64,000 nucleotides of DNA, taken from contig OY987263.1 of NCBI GenBank assembly GCA_963920665.1, forward strand, positions 37,250,547 to 37,314,546, in the 5' to 3' direction. Numbering within the stretch: the stretch's first letter is position 1; each line of letters opens with the position of its first letter. The notes under the pieces are model-generated. The model did no database searches. It was not told the DNA's origin and saw only the letters and a list, made by a program, of their open reading frames with translations. The translations under genes and the position numbers were made by a program. Of this stretch, positions 1 through 10,913 are shown one piece after another. This DNA comes from Straminergon stramineum. Taxonomy: Eukaryota; Streptophyta; Bryopsida; Hypnales; Calliergonaceae.

Positions 1-54
1 GAAATATCAGAAAATAGCAACAGAAAATCGACCTAATGCGGCGTGGACACTGAC

Positions 55-1154
55 CTGCAGTGCCTTTCACTTGGGTTGACACATGAGTGGCCCCGGCATC
101 GGTGGACGGCCCAACGCGGGAAAACCCGAAATCAGCAACCTTCGCCCGACACTTGTCCGTGAGGAGAATGTTGGACGACTTGATATCCCTATGTATGATT
201 GGTCGATCGGCATACAGATGTAGATATGTCAATGCATGTGCAATGTCTATCGCAATATCTAACCGAGTGCTTATGTCGAGTGGTTTCCCGTATGTCCCAT
301 CTATATGCTCACCGAGGTTGCCATTCGATACGAACTCTACGACTAGAATACGTTCCGAGCCTTCTTCCAAATAGCCGATCAGTTTCACGAGGTTCAAATG
401 ATCCACCTGCGATAAAAAAAAGCATTGGTTAGACCACTTCGTTACACTAGCAAATGGCAAAGTTATATTGAACGCTTCTTCAAATTTTCATACTTAGGTC
501 AACTGGGTCAACTAGGTCAATGAGGTGACACTAGAAGTCACTGGGACAAATCTAAACATCGCACTTGTTTCAAAAAATGAAAACCTCGAAATGAGTAGCA
601 GGAGCTGCACAATAGAAATGCCACTTTTCAGAAATTTGTGTACTATCAACTCAAAAGGCAGAACACTCAAAAGAAAAAGACTCTTTCGGTCTATGCTTTT
701 GGAAGCTCTAGCATCAATCCAGACCTATTCTTTAGAACGGGAAACAAACCTGAGACAACATTTCCACCTCTGTCCGGAACTCTGCGGACAGCCGATGCGC
801 ATAAGCGTCCTTCCTGCCGCGCTTGATAGCCACCATTCTTCCATCCCTAAGTTTGCCTTTATACACCATACCAAATCCTCCCTGGCCGATTTTATTCGAC
901 GTAGACCAATTCGAAGTTGCGTAGTTCATCTCTGCCATTGTGAAAGTCTCCGCTCCCGGTTCGTGCGACTCCGCCTTGGTCGCGTTTCCAAACGCATTTT
1001 GATATCCATTTCGGCTGCTGCGCAGAGATCCAGTCTCCGAAGAAGGTGTCGAGCATTGCTCGAAGACTTCCTTGAACTGCTCCTGGCCCTTGAAGTCTTT
1101 GAATTCGTTCTCCTTCGACTGAGATCGACAGCATGAAAAACACCACGCCATCAA
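55..1154 (-). CDS. Receptor-like cytoplasmic kinase, CRCK-type (5' part; runs off the left edge)
   Basis: This is the N-terminal half of a plant Ser/Thr kinase of the calmodulin-binding receptor-like cytoplasmic kinase (CRCK) type. Two exons join in phase 0: 750-1154 (135 codons from ATG at 1154) and 55-406, which ends in phase 1 at a GT donor at 53-54; the rest lies off the window. The glycine loop IGQGGFGMVYKG is at about residues 89-100, the VAIK lysine at 111, an alpha-C glutamate in EFRTEVEML, the HRD loop IHRDIKSSN at about 206-214 and DFG at 227-229. The DFG is followed by FSRVGPS...THVSTQVKGTAG, the usual activation segment of this family. There is no signal peptide or membrane segment. 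Cysteines near the start (CFSCC) could be lipidated, which is inference. Calmodulin binding is a family property and is not seen here. Confidence 0.85.
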
Positions 1155-1550
1155 GTACGCTGTCCCGAATCAGAGGTTCTATCTCCAACTGAATCAAAGT
1201 CACGGACATAAAGCCTAGCACACCAGAAATTTATGAAGGCCTCACCGGCCACACAAGGAAGCTGAACCACCACCATACATGGCACGACCTACCCGATCGG
1301 CCACAATTAATGTTGCAGACCAGTATCAAATCGAAGATAGGGAGCGAGCGATAGCGGCAATCCGCCTTTTCCGAAGAACTAATTAGAGCCAGCCCAGCGA
1401 CTTCCTCGTTACGACACGATGTTCCTTGCCATCCAAAACCATCAGTTCCTGGCAATGGCGGTCTCACTGAATTTCTAACAATGTGCTTGTGCCGTTTTGA
1501 ATCCTCCTGAGAACTACACTAACTCAAAATATCCTCCTCTTTCTATCTGC

Positions 1551-1692
1551 AAAGAACATGCTCGGAGCTAAGACTCTCTAAAGAATACATCTGTGCGTCC
1601 GGATCGAAACTCTCTTTCGAATCCCGTACTAAGAACTACAAGGAAATTTGAACAGCCTTCTCTTTTGAAGAACATGCTCGGAGCCAAGACTC
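1551..1692. repeat. Diverged tandem duplication, period about 115 bp
   Basis: The stretch GAACATGCTCGGAGC(T/C)AAGACTCT occurs near 1554 and again near 1669. Both copies are followed by CGGAAC/CGAAACT-like sequence and a TTCGA(A/T)-containing segment. The two copies are in the same orientation and clearly diverged. Confidence 0.6.
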
Positions 1693-4249
1693 TAACAAGT
1701 TCATAGGTCTATCTCGATCGGAACTTTCAAACTCGATTCGGTGCCGAAAAGACACAACTTCACCTCAAAGGAACAAACTACGTGCAACAGGGGCAGATCT
1801 TGAGATAGTCTCATGACAATAGCGATTAGTGTCGCCTCTCCGAAAGAGCTAAGGACAAGAAGATTCTAGAGAGAAAAAGATTTTCGCACTTGTAGCAACA
1901 ATGAGAGGGATCTTCTCACGAACATCAACAAGGCGGATTGGCATCTGCAACAATCACATGATTGCGCAACACACACAGTGTAAATATTACTTCCCTTCCT
2001 CTTGCGCGTGCCTTTCCTTGTTTAGTTCTTTGAAAGAGAGCCGATTGGACGGACAGCGGTGGAAGATGACAAATCGGGGTTACAAGAGACCATACCACAG
2101 AATGCTCCCATCTCCGGAAAGAACTCTAACTTTACAAGCCGGAAAACGGACTTCATTTCCAGTCCTATGGACACGGACCTTACTTTATAAAGAACCTGTT
2201 GCTGCGGGGCAGCGCACCTCCTACAGCCGGAAAATTCTCAAAACGCGGGAACTTGGAAATTCAGAAATGATACTAAATCAGAACACCCATCGTGGCGGAT
2301 TTTCCGAAAATAAGTGAGGGATATCAGCAGGGCTTCCGGTCCCCGCACCTCGGCCGAATAAAATAGACCTTTTCCTGATGAAACTTATTATTTTAGTGCT
2401 CCGCAACTAAGTTAATGATAAATCCCTGGTATTCCTCTGCATTGGCTTTTGCCACAGGCGAAGCTATTCAAACGACACGTACAGATAGAATTCTGTTCAC
2501 AATTTCTTGACGAAGCTTCTGGCTCCGGAACTAACGGGTACCGCAACTCGCAAATCAAACAACCTCGCAATGGACCTAGCTCTACATGAACCGATTCGAG
2601 ATGCCAATATTGCCACGGATTTCGTGAGTATTTGTTAACATTTACGACCCTGACTGCCGCACGACTGGAAAATCTCTGCACAACGAAAACTGAACTGCTC
2701 CGACTGAAATTTGACATGCAGTTTCTAACTCCCACGCAACCGCAATCAGACGCAACCAGAACAAGAAATGTCGTCCTAAACACTCTCCGACAGCCACCCA
2801 GCTTCTTCCTCTTGCCACCTTACCTCACTCGAGATTCCTCTTCAAAACCTAATGTGGCTAAAAGTTTGATGCGATGCTCCACTGTTTCGGTTATCTGTGG
2901 AAAGAGAAATAATCGGCTTGTCGACATTCCTCTCCGGCGCCTCCATCGCTGTGGAACAACTTTACAACACAATTAAGGCTAAAAATGCCAACAACATTTA
3001 GGCAGTAACTCCCAACGCAAATTACGCGCTCATCAGATTCGCCGCATCGTGGCGCCCTTTCAAGAGCATGGATCGGGAAGGAATCACTGCGAGTCCAAGA
3101 ATACAAGACAAGAAATGAGAACTCGGACCTCCGTGGACGCGAATCATGTAATGAATTCTAGTATACGGAATGAATCTTACAGTTATAAATGCACAACCAT
3201 ACCATGACGGCAGCATTGAGTGACGCTAGTGAACACCAGCATTCACGTGATATCCACTTTTACAGTATTAAATGCATTTTCTCCGTGACGCGCTTTCAGC
3301 GGTGCTGATTGCTTGCTCCGACCTTCGGTTGCGAAATTCAAGATTTCAAGATGCGGACAAGCACAAAACTGATTCCGGACAGGCCAATCATTCATGTGCC
3401 TCGACATTCGTTGAACTGGAACAAGGTTCTATGCGTCTGACATGACTCTGTGCCCATTTCCTGCACTCTGGAACACTATTACACTCATGTTTTACTTGCA
3501 TGACTTGCGCACTTTGTATTTATATGCTTGTGCATGTTGCGCGATATTGTATTATTGCGAACCTCGATCCAACAATGCGGATACATAATGCATACGAGGA
3601 ATGCCCAGTTTTCAATGCAAATGAGAAGCTTAAAACCTGTTTTACTGAGTCAAGCGCACTGCTGCATTGGCCTCCACGCCGAACGGACGGCCACGCAGTG
3701 AGGCTTTTGGCGTTTGAAATAATATTTTCTTTTCATCTGGTACTTTTACAACTTAGTCTTCAAGATTGCTCAGGGTCTCCGACTAACTTAGGTCATATAT
3801 TGAGATCGGAGAAATTGAAAAGGAATGTCCACCACTCACTAGGCTTGATACTTGCTCCTGAGTTGAATAATGAAAGCAGGCTCTGTCAGTAGCCTCCAAC
3901 TGACGGTAAAACAGGAAAGAGTGATTCTCTGACTAAGTTCAGTACATCGCCAGTAGTTTAGATCAGAAGAGATCCGGTGTCTTGACGTCATGGTGGAAAT
4001 GGAGTCGAAGAGATGACGGCATATTATTGTCAACGTTCCGCGTAGTCTTGCTGCCAAACTTTTCCTATCTAACAACTTTTGGCTCTCTCTCCGATACATG
4101 ACAGCTTATTAAGAGTACTGGCGTGCAGAAAAAGGTAGAAAGACCTGTAGGCGCAACCATCTCATAATGCAGACAACATTATTCAAGTGTGTGTCGGAGC
4201 TGTGCCGCGAACGTCAGTGATTCAGGTGTTTGGATGATGCACGCCGGAT

Positions 4250-4750
4250 TTTTCGCTGCGGTGTTTATTGTTTATTGTGCAGCATGAGAGCACCTTACTT
4301 GCCTTCTGCGGTTTCAATGAAGCCAGGCTCCAGGTGCATCGATCGCGGGTTCTCGCTTTTTCTCTCAGGGCATGGCATAGCCATAGCTGGAAATAATGCA
4401 CAGGAGAGGTTGTAAGGACACAGAGAGAGAGAGGACGAGATCGTAAAGGACGAGCTGACACAATCCGTAAAAGCATAACGGCAGAAATCAGAAGGTTGCA
4501 TATGAAGTCAGAAGCAGACATTTTCTGATGCATGGCGAGGTTTCGCTCATGCTGTTCATTGCGAATTGCGCAGAGTGAGTGACGCCAAGCTCCACATACA
4601 TCGACTGCGCGCTAGCTCACACTTTCTAACTGGGCGTGGCCCCGCCATAGCCGGAAACATTGCAGGCAAGGACACTGAAGCAGAGAACGAGATGCGACGA
4701 TGCAATTGGCAAAAGTATAACGGGCAGTGTTCAAAAGGTTGTATATGTCC
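4250..4750. repeat. Diverged tandem duplication, about 250-bp unit
   Basis: The segment at about 4290-4505 reappears, diverged, at about 4570-4745. Shared landmarks in the same order are: GCCA(G/A)GCTCCA, a CATCGA(T/C)CGCG block, GGGC(A/G)TGGC, GCCATAGC(T/C)GGAAA(T/C)A, GAGA..GACGAGAT or equivalent, AAAAG(C/T)ATAACGG, and AGAAGGTTGCATATG versus AAAAGGTTGTATATG. It lies in the presumed 3' flank of the metal-domain gene. I see no coding function in it. Confidence 0.65.
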
Positions 4751-4965
4751 TGAACCAAACCTTTCAACCAATTCAAATATTTACAGAAGCTTTCCAACCA
4801 GGATTTCAAGTAATCGAGTAAAAGACACAAGCCATATTCATTTTACAGCCTAGGTCAGAATTCTATTTGAAAAAAGACGCTAGCGGTATCTACCAATTCT
4901 GTGTCATGCTAATTTTGAACATTCAAATTTTCTCTATCTTCAGCGGCAATTTTTCATATCAATCT

Positions 4966-5967
4966 TCAAAGCTGTCCATATTGCTTTCGGATGTATATTC
5001 TGGCACGCTTCTTGACCTTCTTGATCTCTTTCAAGATTTTTTCTTGGGCAGCGTTACCAGTGACAGTCACCTTCTGGTTGTGGAAGTCGACAATGACCTG
5101 ATCGACTCCTACATTTGCAATACATCTGTGAATGAGCCGGAGAACCAGCGAAGAACAAAAGTTGCATGAAATCCATCAGAGAATTAGTAAGAGACACTGC
5201 GCCGCACTCTTACCTTGTATTCTGTAGAGACAGTTCTTGATTTTCTTTTCGCAATCTGTTGAGCAGCACTGCGGTACACTGAGCTCTACAACCTGCACAG
5301 CAACGCAGAATCACGACGAAGGAATCTTCAGAAGCTTGTCAAATAGCTAAACCCGAAGGAGAAAATTACAGACTCGGAGTAAATAGAGCAGAGCAAGTGG
5401 CTATGGCTTGTAGTAACAGAAAGCGGATATGGCGTTCAGAGTAGTTGAAAACTTACAGAAACCGTGTAGGTGCTGTATTGATAGTCGCTGTGAACAAAAT
5501 CGTTCTTTGTTCGCGTGATCCAAGTAGGCTGCATGTTTCCATAAAAGAACTGCAAGAAACATAGAGCCACTATGTCACGTCATCACTCACCATACCGAAT
5601 CAAAGCAACGGCGACACCGACTCAAGTAAATTCTCAAGTGGCTTCCCAGCAGGAAAACTGAATTTCCTCTTGCTCGGGTTACAAATTCCAGCTACAATTT
5701 GAACTGCTTATCAGGTATTTCTGGATGTGTACTAACAGCTTTAAGAATAGAGTCTTCTAAAACAGAATTGAGAAAACGCAATGGGGAGAAAGCTAAGGGA
5801 ATTGTTCCGTTATCATGAAACTAAGTAAAGTGGCGCCTAATTGACAATTTGTAAAACCCCTAATTGATCAAAAACCGACGGACTAAAAACTTTTCTTGCA
5901 ATGTAGATGGAGCGAATTGAATTGAAGTGATCGTGACGATGCTACGTACATCATGAACAGACATCAT
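4966..5967 (-). CDS. Small heavy-metal-associated (HMA) domain protein, about 110 aa
   Basis: Four exons join in frame: 5950-5967 (MMSVHD), 5457-5549, 5214-5292 and 4966-5108. The last junction is split inside a glycine codon and uses the TAG acceptor just upstream of 5108. The product resembles the HMA fold of plant metallochaperone-like proteins: a beta strand (TYTVSVVELSVPQ), CC...C, a helix (EKKIKNCLYRIQG), a beta strand (VDQVIVDF), QKVTVTG, a helix (AAQEKILKEIKKVKKRARI), and a C-terminal end in QYGQL. The usual MxCxxC metal motif is altered to PQCCSTDC, so metal binding is uncertain. There is no C-terminal CaaX box, unlike the isoprenylated HIPP proteins. The start was chosen because a strong GT donor follows MMSVHD in phase and a TATA-like box lies about 120 bp upstream. 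Confidence 0.75.
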
Positions 5968-7770
5968 CGTGGCGATCGATGTAATGAATGCTCGCGCAGT
6001 TCGTGGCTTGCTCAGAAAGCTCAGTGCAGTTTGCAAACAACAATGAAAATGGAATTGGAAATGAAAGCGGAGGTGGAGATTTCAAACCTTTATAGGATTA
6101 AGAGATCTGGGAATGCCGTGTTGCGGAATGGGGGGAGCGTTGGAGGAGATGGGCGGCTGGGAATCTCGGGAATCTGTTGTAGAAGCGTTTCGAATGAGTG
6201 TCCCTGCTTCCGAATGTTCCTCGACTTAATAATCGCCAGGTAACTGCGCCTGTTCACTCTCATTTCCATATTTATTACCTACATACAGTACAACAGCTCC
6301 AAAAATTTTGATTTCCCTTTCAGCAAGTTTTGCAAGTAAATGATGTAGTTTTCGAAAGTTTTGCCTATTCTAAAACGTGTTTACTATTCTCACTGTCACA
6401 CGTCGGAATGTCATAAAGAATTACATAGTTACAACTGTGATAATAAGTGTCAGAAGGGTTCTACAGCATCTTCTTAACACCTACATCTCCCAAATAATTC
6501 AGCAATTTTCACACTCTTGAATGTCACAGTGTTTGAATGTCACAATTTTACAGGATATCCATGAATTTGTGAGAATATCCACCGACATTTTTTTGGTTTG
6601 GAGTGGTAAGTTGAGGTACGGTGGTGTTGAGTGAAGGGCTGGGTGTGAGGATGCAACAGGAGCTTGTAACTTAACTTACTGTATTAGTAGGAGATTTTCC
6701 GACCACGGCTTGTTGCAGACTTGGAGGAGACTTGTCAATGTATGGGCTCAGCAGGTTCCAATCTTCCAACCAGTGTTCAAAATTCTGCTAAATTTAGCAA
6801 GTGCTCTACTGTAGTCTACCCCCAAAATTTACAGCTACAAAAACTTCGAAAGCCATTAGAGTTTAATTGTAAGGGTCTTCCCAGTGTGTAACAGGGGTGT
6901 TTATAGGAAGGCTTAACTAAGAATAGTACAAAAGAAACACAATACCAACTCCATTAGATCTAGTTTGGGTGCTTCAAGGAGTTTCATCTTGTGTTTTTCT
7001 CAAACTTTGGTTCCTAGTCCCCTCATTTCACACACTTTACAATTAACTCTATTGATAGCACTTACAGGAGCATTTTCAATTGTTGTCAAAAATACATCTG
7101 GGACCTCTGTTCTAGTATTGGAAATCTAGTATTTGAAAACAAAAAATCAGGCCCATGATAAGCCAATCATAGGTGGTCTAAGTTGCCATGAATGTCTTCT
7201 AATCAATCCATTTCCTAGTCTACTCAAGGCAAATTAGACCATCTTTCTTTTAAAATTCCAATACCCTCTAAGGTAGTAACACTTTAAAGCAACAACTACC
7301 TAAGCTAAACACTAATTTTCTTGCTTCATAGCAAAACCAAATCTACATGTAAAAACTCCAAGTCTCTTGTTCATAACTTTAGTAGATTAGCAAAGTGGCT
7401 ATTTATGGGGTCTTTCTATTCATGCATTACTCATTGTTGTTACTTTCGAGGTTCCAAATGTATTATTTCCTACTAAGTCAATGATCCGTTATAGGAGCCT
7501 ATAGGTTCTTACTTTTGAAAATTCATAACATTTTCTCTAAGTAGTAGAAAAATCAAAGTTGACTTGCAACATTTTTCACTATAATTTGCTAATCAATTTG
7601 CTAGTCAATTTGAACCAAAATTGATTATATATGCAATCACAAAAAAAACAATAGAACTATTATACTATTGTTTTGAAGTCCTACTACCTTACCAGAAATA
7701 GGACCTAATGTTTGCCAATAATTAACCAAACAACCAATGAAGTCAATGGAAATAAAACATACTTTGGATC
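5968..7770. other. Promoter-proximal, then AT-rich intergenic DNA
   Basis: The first few hundred bases are the likely promoter and leader of the HMA-domain gene. After about 6250 the sequence turns AT-rich with no open frame of interest. I see no gene. Confidence 0.5.
6087..6096 (-). promoter_or_regulatory. TATA-like box upstream of the HMA-domain gene
   Basis: Read on the minus strand the sequence is CCTATAAAGG. It lies about 120 bp upstream of the proposed ATG at 5967, a spacing compatible with a short 5' UTR. The assignment is inferred from motif and position only. Confidence 0.4.
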
Positions 7771-8702
7771 TTAACCCTTAAAGGTTTTTGACTGTGTTTT
7801 CACCAAAAAGGGCTCCAAAATTACCATTTCTCATACAAGTTCTAAATTTTTTAAAAGGAAAATATTTTCAGACACATGTAACTACATGATCTTGTAGTAA
7901 GCTAGTTTGAGAAGATGTGGATAAAGTTTCAGAAATTTCCATTGTGTAGATTGCAAGATATTAGCATTTGAATTGACAAAAATCCTTTTTTTTGGCCTTG
8001 AAAAAAAATCAGGTAGGTCCACTTTACAAGGTCATGTTTGTATGAAAATTTTTTCCAAATGGTGGTGCTTCTTTGGATTGGTTCTTCAAAACAAGTTGTC
8101 TACATGCTTGAAAATTTTTAGATCATTTGGAATTGTACAATGTATAGGAAAAAAATTGTAAGTAGAAAGAAGTAGAGAATGATTGGCAAAATACTAAATT
8201 GATAAGAATTTTGTTATGGAATTGAAAAATGTCAATCCCAATGGTTGTAATGTTGTGATAAACAATCTACACCCACTATGTGTATTTTTTTCAAAAATAT
8301 TGAAAATTGAGTTAAATAAAGGACTTCAAAGTTTATTTCAAAGTAGAGAATTTTTAAATGCACTCAAACTAAAACTCCTCATAACTTTCATCTCATTAAT
8401 CAAAATGTAACGATTCAAAACTTTCCATGTATATATAAATCTAGAAAATCAATTTCCAATTTTTAATTTTTTTAAAGTAATTTTTTTTTAATTTTTTTGA
8501 GCTATTCGATGAGAATGACATATCATGCAATACCTTTTTTCCTTTGTAGTCAAAAGTTATGAAAATTATAAGGCCTTAAAGCTACTCCTCGGGCACATAT
8601 TGTGTGAAAATTTCAAAGAAATAAACTAAAAAATTTGTTCGTAGTGAACTGCCCCAAATTGCTATGTTGCCAAAAAACACAATTTAGAGCTTTAGGGATT
8701 AA
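7771..8702 (-). mobile_element. TTAA-flanked non-autonomous element, copy 1 (932 bp)
   Basis: It begins TTAACCCTTAAAGG and ends with CTTTAGGGATTAA, so both ends carry TTAA followed by an inverted CCC(C/T)TAAAG-type terminus. Its interior matches, in reverse orientation, the element at 18560-19490 and the split element at 48199-62738, for example near CATTTCTCATACAAGT and the GCCAAAAAACACA block close to the end. The length (932 bp) agrees with the other two full copies (931 and about 933 bp). It contains no transposase. TTAA duplication with CCC-starting ends is the piggyBac-superfamily pattern; assignment to that superfamily is inference. Confidence 0.75.
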
Positions 8703-9190
8703 TAATTTTTACTCTTAGATTATAACCATGGCTAAACATTCGGAACATGCAATAATTGCATGCATTTTTTATAGAAATCAAATTTGCACCACTTAAGGTG
8801 TTCATTTATGTTTGATCCCCTCTTTTGTCCATGAAGTTCATCTTTTTTGGTACCTACTCCAATTGGAAATTTGGAAAATTCCTAAAATTAAATATTTTAT
8901 TATAATTTGAACTTTGTGTGTATTTTCAATGTTTGTTAAATTCTGTTTATAGAATGATATGGAAATTTTTATTTGCACTATGTTGTTTTTCACTATTATA
9001 CATCTATTGTGAAATTTTTTAAGTTTTTGAGATAAGTTTTTATATGATATGATTTGATGAGGAGACATGTGATTTCATCTCTGAAAAATAAAAATAAAAA
9101 AACTCATTTGCATTTTGTTTCTAAATGGGAGTATTTAAGGTGAAGGAACTTGGCTTGCAACTCTATAAGAATAGGCCCAGCTTTTGAAGA

Positions 9191-10337
9191 TTAACCCCTA
9201 AGCACCCCAAGATCACCTAAAGTGTCCTCATATAGTTTGGAAGTCCAAATCAAAGTGTTGTAACTTTTGCATCTAATTTCCAAATTCAATAAAACTTGTT
9301 GGGAAATATGCAATGTTTCCTCTAGTTTGTGTGGTAAAATTTTTAGATCAATCCAAGATATGATTATTTTTTGAAAATCATTTGAAGTTCACAAGGGCAA
9401 TTTGAGTTCACCAAACTACATCTTGATGGCTGCAACTTTAGGAGCTTATATCTCCTTCATTCAATGTTTTTTTCAATAAAATTTGTTGGGCTATGTTCCC
9501 CTTGAATTCTAGATGTTGTGGTAAACTTATCATACCAATCCAAGAGTTGTTTTGAATGTTTGGGAGCAATTCAAAATTCAAAATCCAAATCTTTTTGGAT
9601 TATGGTGAACTTTGGTGGCTTGTTTCCTCTACATTGAATAGGGATATTAAGTGGAACAAAAAAATTGAAGGAACTAATTGTAGAAATCTGTAGATATTTG
9701 AAACATGATGTACATCCCCCAAACACTTCAATAACTACTAATGTACAATAAAGGTAGATATTTATATTGTGTGGAATGTCAATTTCCTAATATGGATCCC
9801 CTTAATACCCCTACTCAATGTACAAACAATGTCCATTTCCAATAATTACTTTAGGGATAGTTGCACATAATTACTAGTCTAGGTTGTGTGGGTTAAATTC
9901 TCATATCAAGTCAAGTTACTAGTAACTAAGAAGCATTTTAGTAGGAGTTTCAACCATAGATGTGATTTTTTGACATTTCAAAGTCATTTTGCGAATACAA
10001 TGAGTCAATTGAACAATATTTCCATTCACCAATTTATTTTTATGTTGGTTTTAAAGTACTTTATAGATTAAAATTTCTTCATTTAGGTATAGAAATCAAA
10101 TTTCATCTCCAAATGTGTTGCTAGGAAAATTTCAGCATCCTTTTTCAACTCTAAAATATTATAATCTTGCAATCTGTGTGGCCACATGACTCCACATTTG
10201 ATTCACATCATCTACAACACATACACTATCAAGATTGTACAGTTGAGATTTCTATACCATAGTGCCATTTAGACCTTTAATTCTTCAAAAGCAATGATGT
10301 TTTTAAAACCACAAAGGCCTTGAGCCTTTAGGGTTAA
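9191..10337. mobile_element. Possible longer TTAA-bounded element (1147 bp)
   Basis: The left end reads TTAACCCCTAAGCACC. The right end reads GAGCCTTTAGGGTTAA, whose complement is TTAACCCTAAAGGCTC. The interior is AT-rich and does not obviously match the 0.93-kb family, and no coding region is seen. It could be a related member or two overlapping remnants. Confidence 0.45.
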
Positions 10338-10913
10338 ATGTAAAAGAACATAATTTGGTCAAATTGAGTATAGCAAATCTGTAAATAAAATGACCGGCAA
10401 ATAAGACAACCAAAGACGTATTTGGTGTCCGTAGGACCTTTGTATGAGGTCTCGAAAGGACAAATCCACAACTCAAGCGAGTCTCAAAAAAAGAGAACGG
10501 AGTTCACGTTCTCATCTTTCCTTGTTCATTTGGGACATTTGCTAATTTTTCCCAAAGGCTAGGATACAAATAAGATGTGGAACCCAGGTGATGGCTGTAA
10601 GAAGGTCAGTGCCAGAAACTAGATACATGATTTTATACTTCGTTCTCACAACATTGGACCATTTTCTGCACATTGTAGGTGCATGAGGTTCGTACTCACA
10701 GGTCAAAGGAGTCACAATGACACCAGTAGACAGTCTCTTGAACTTCGCCCAGGGAGCAGTTCCAAAGTCCAGAAGAAGAGGTCATCTGTAACACATCTTA
10801 TATTCACAAGCACACGATATCTTCAACATCAAGTAGTGGCTTTTCAAACCTTCAAAAAGGCCCCCATGTTCATGTCATCTCGCACCTCCACCTACCGTGA
10901 AATGTGGTCTCTG
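10338..10913. other. Downstream flank of the SNI1-like gene
   Basis: Base composition shifts here from the AT-rich transposon block to genic DNA. It should contain the 3' UTR and polyadenylation site of the SNI1-like gene. No other feature is recognised. Confidence 0.4.

Larger units (their letters stand above)
1155..4965. other. Intergenic DNA without a recognisable gene
   Basis: About 3.8 kb lies between two minus-strand genes. It should hold the 5' leader and promoter of the kinase gene at its left end and the 3' UTR of the metal-binding-domain gene at its right end. Open frames of up to about 140 codons occur on both strands, but none resembles a protein I know or has convincing splice partners. 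Two diverged local duplications are listed separately. Confidence 0.5.

Noticed and set aside
3500..3892. Open frame of 130 codons on the plus strand
   Set aside because: No resemblance to known proteins, no splice partners, and several similar random frames lie nearby on both strands.
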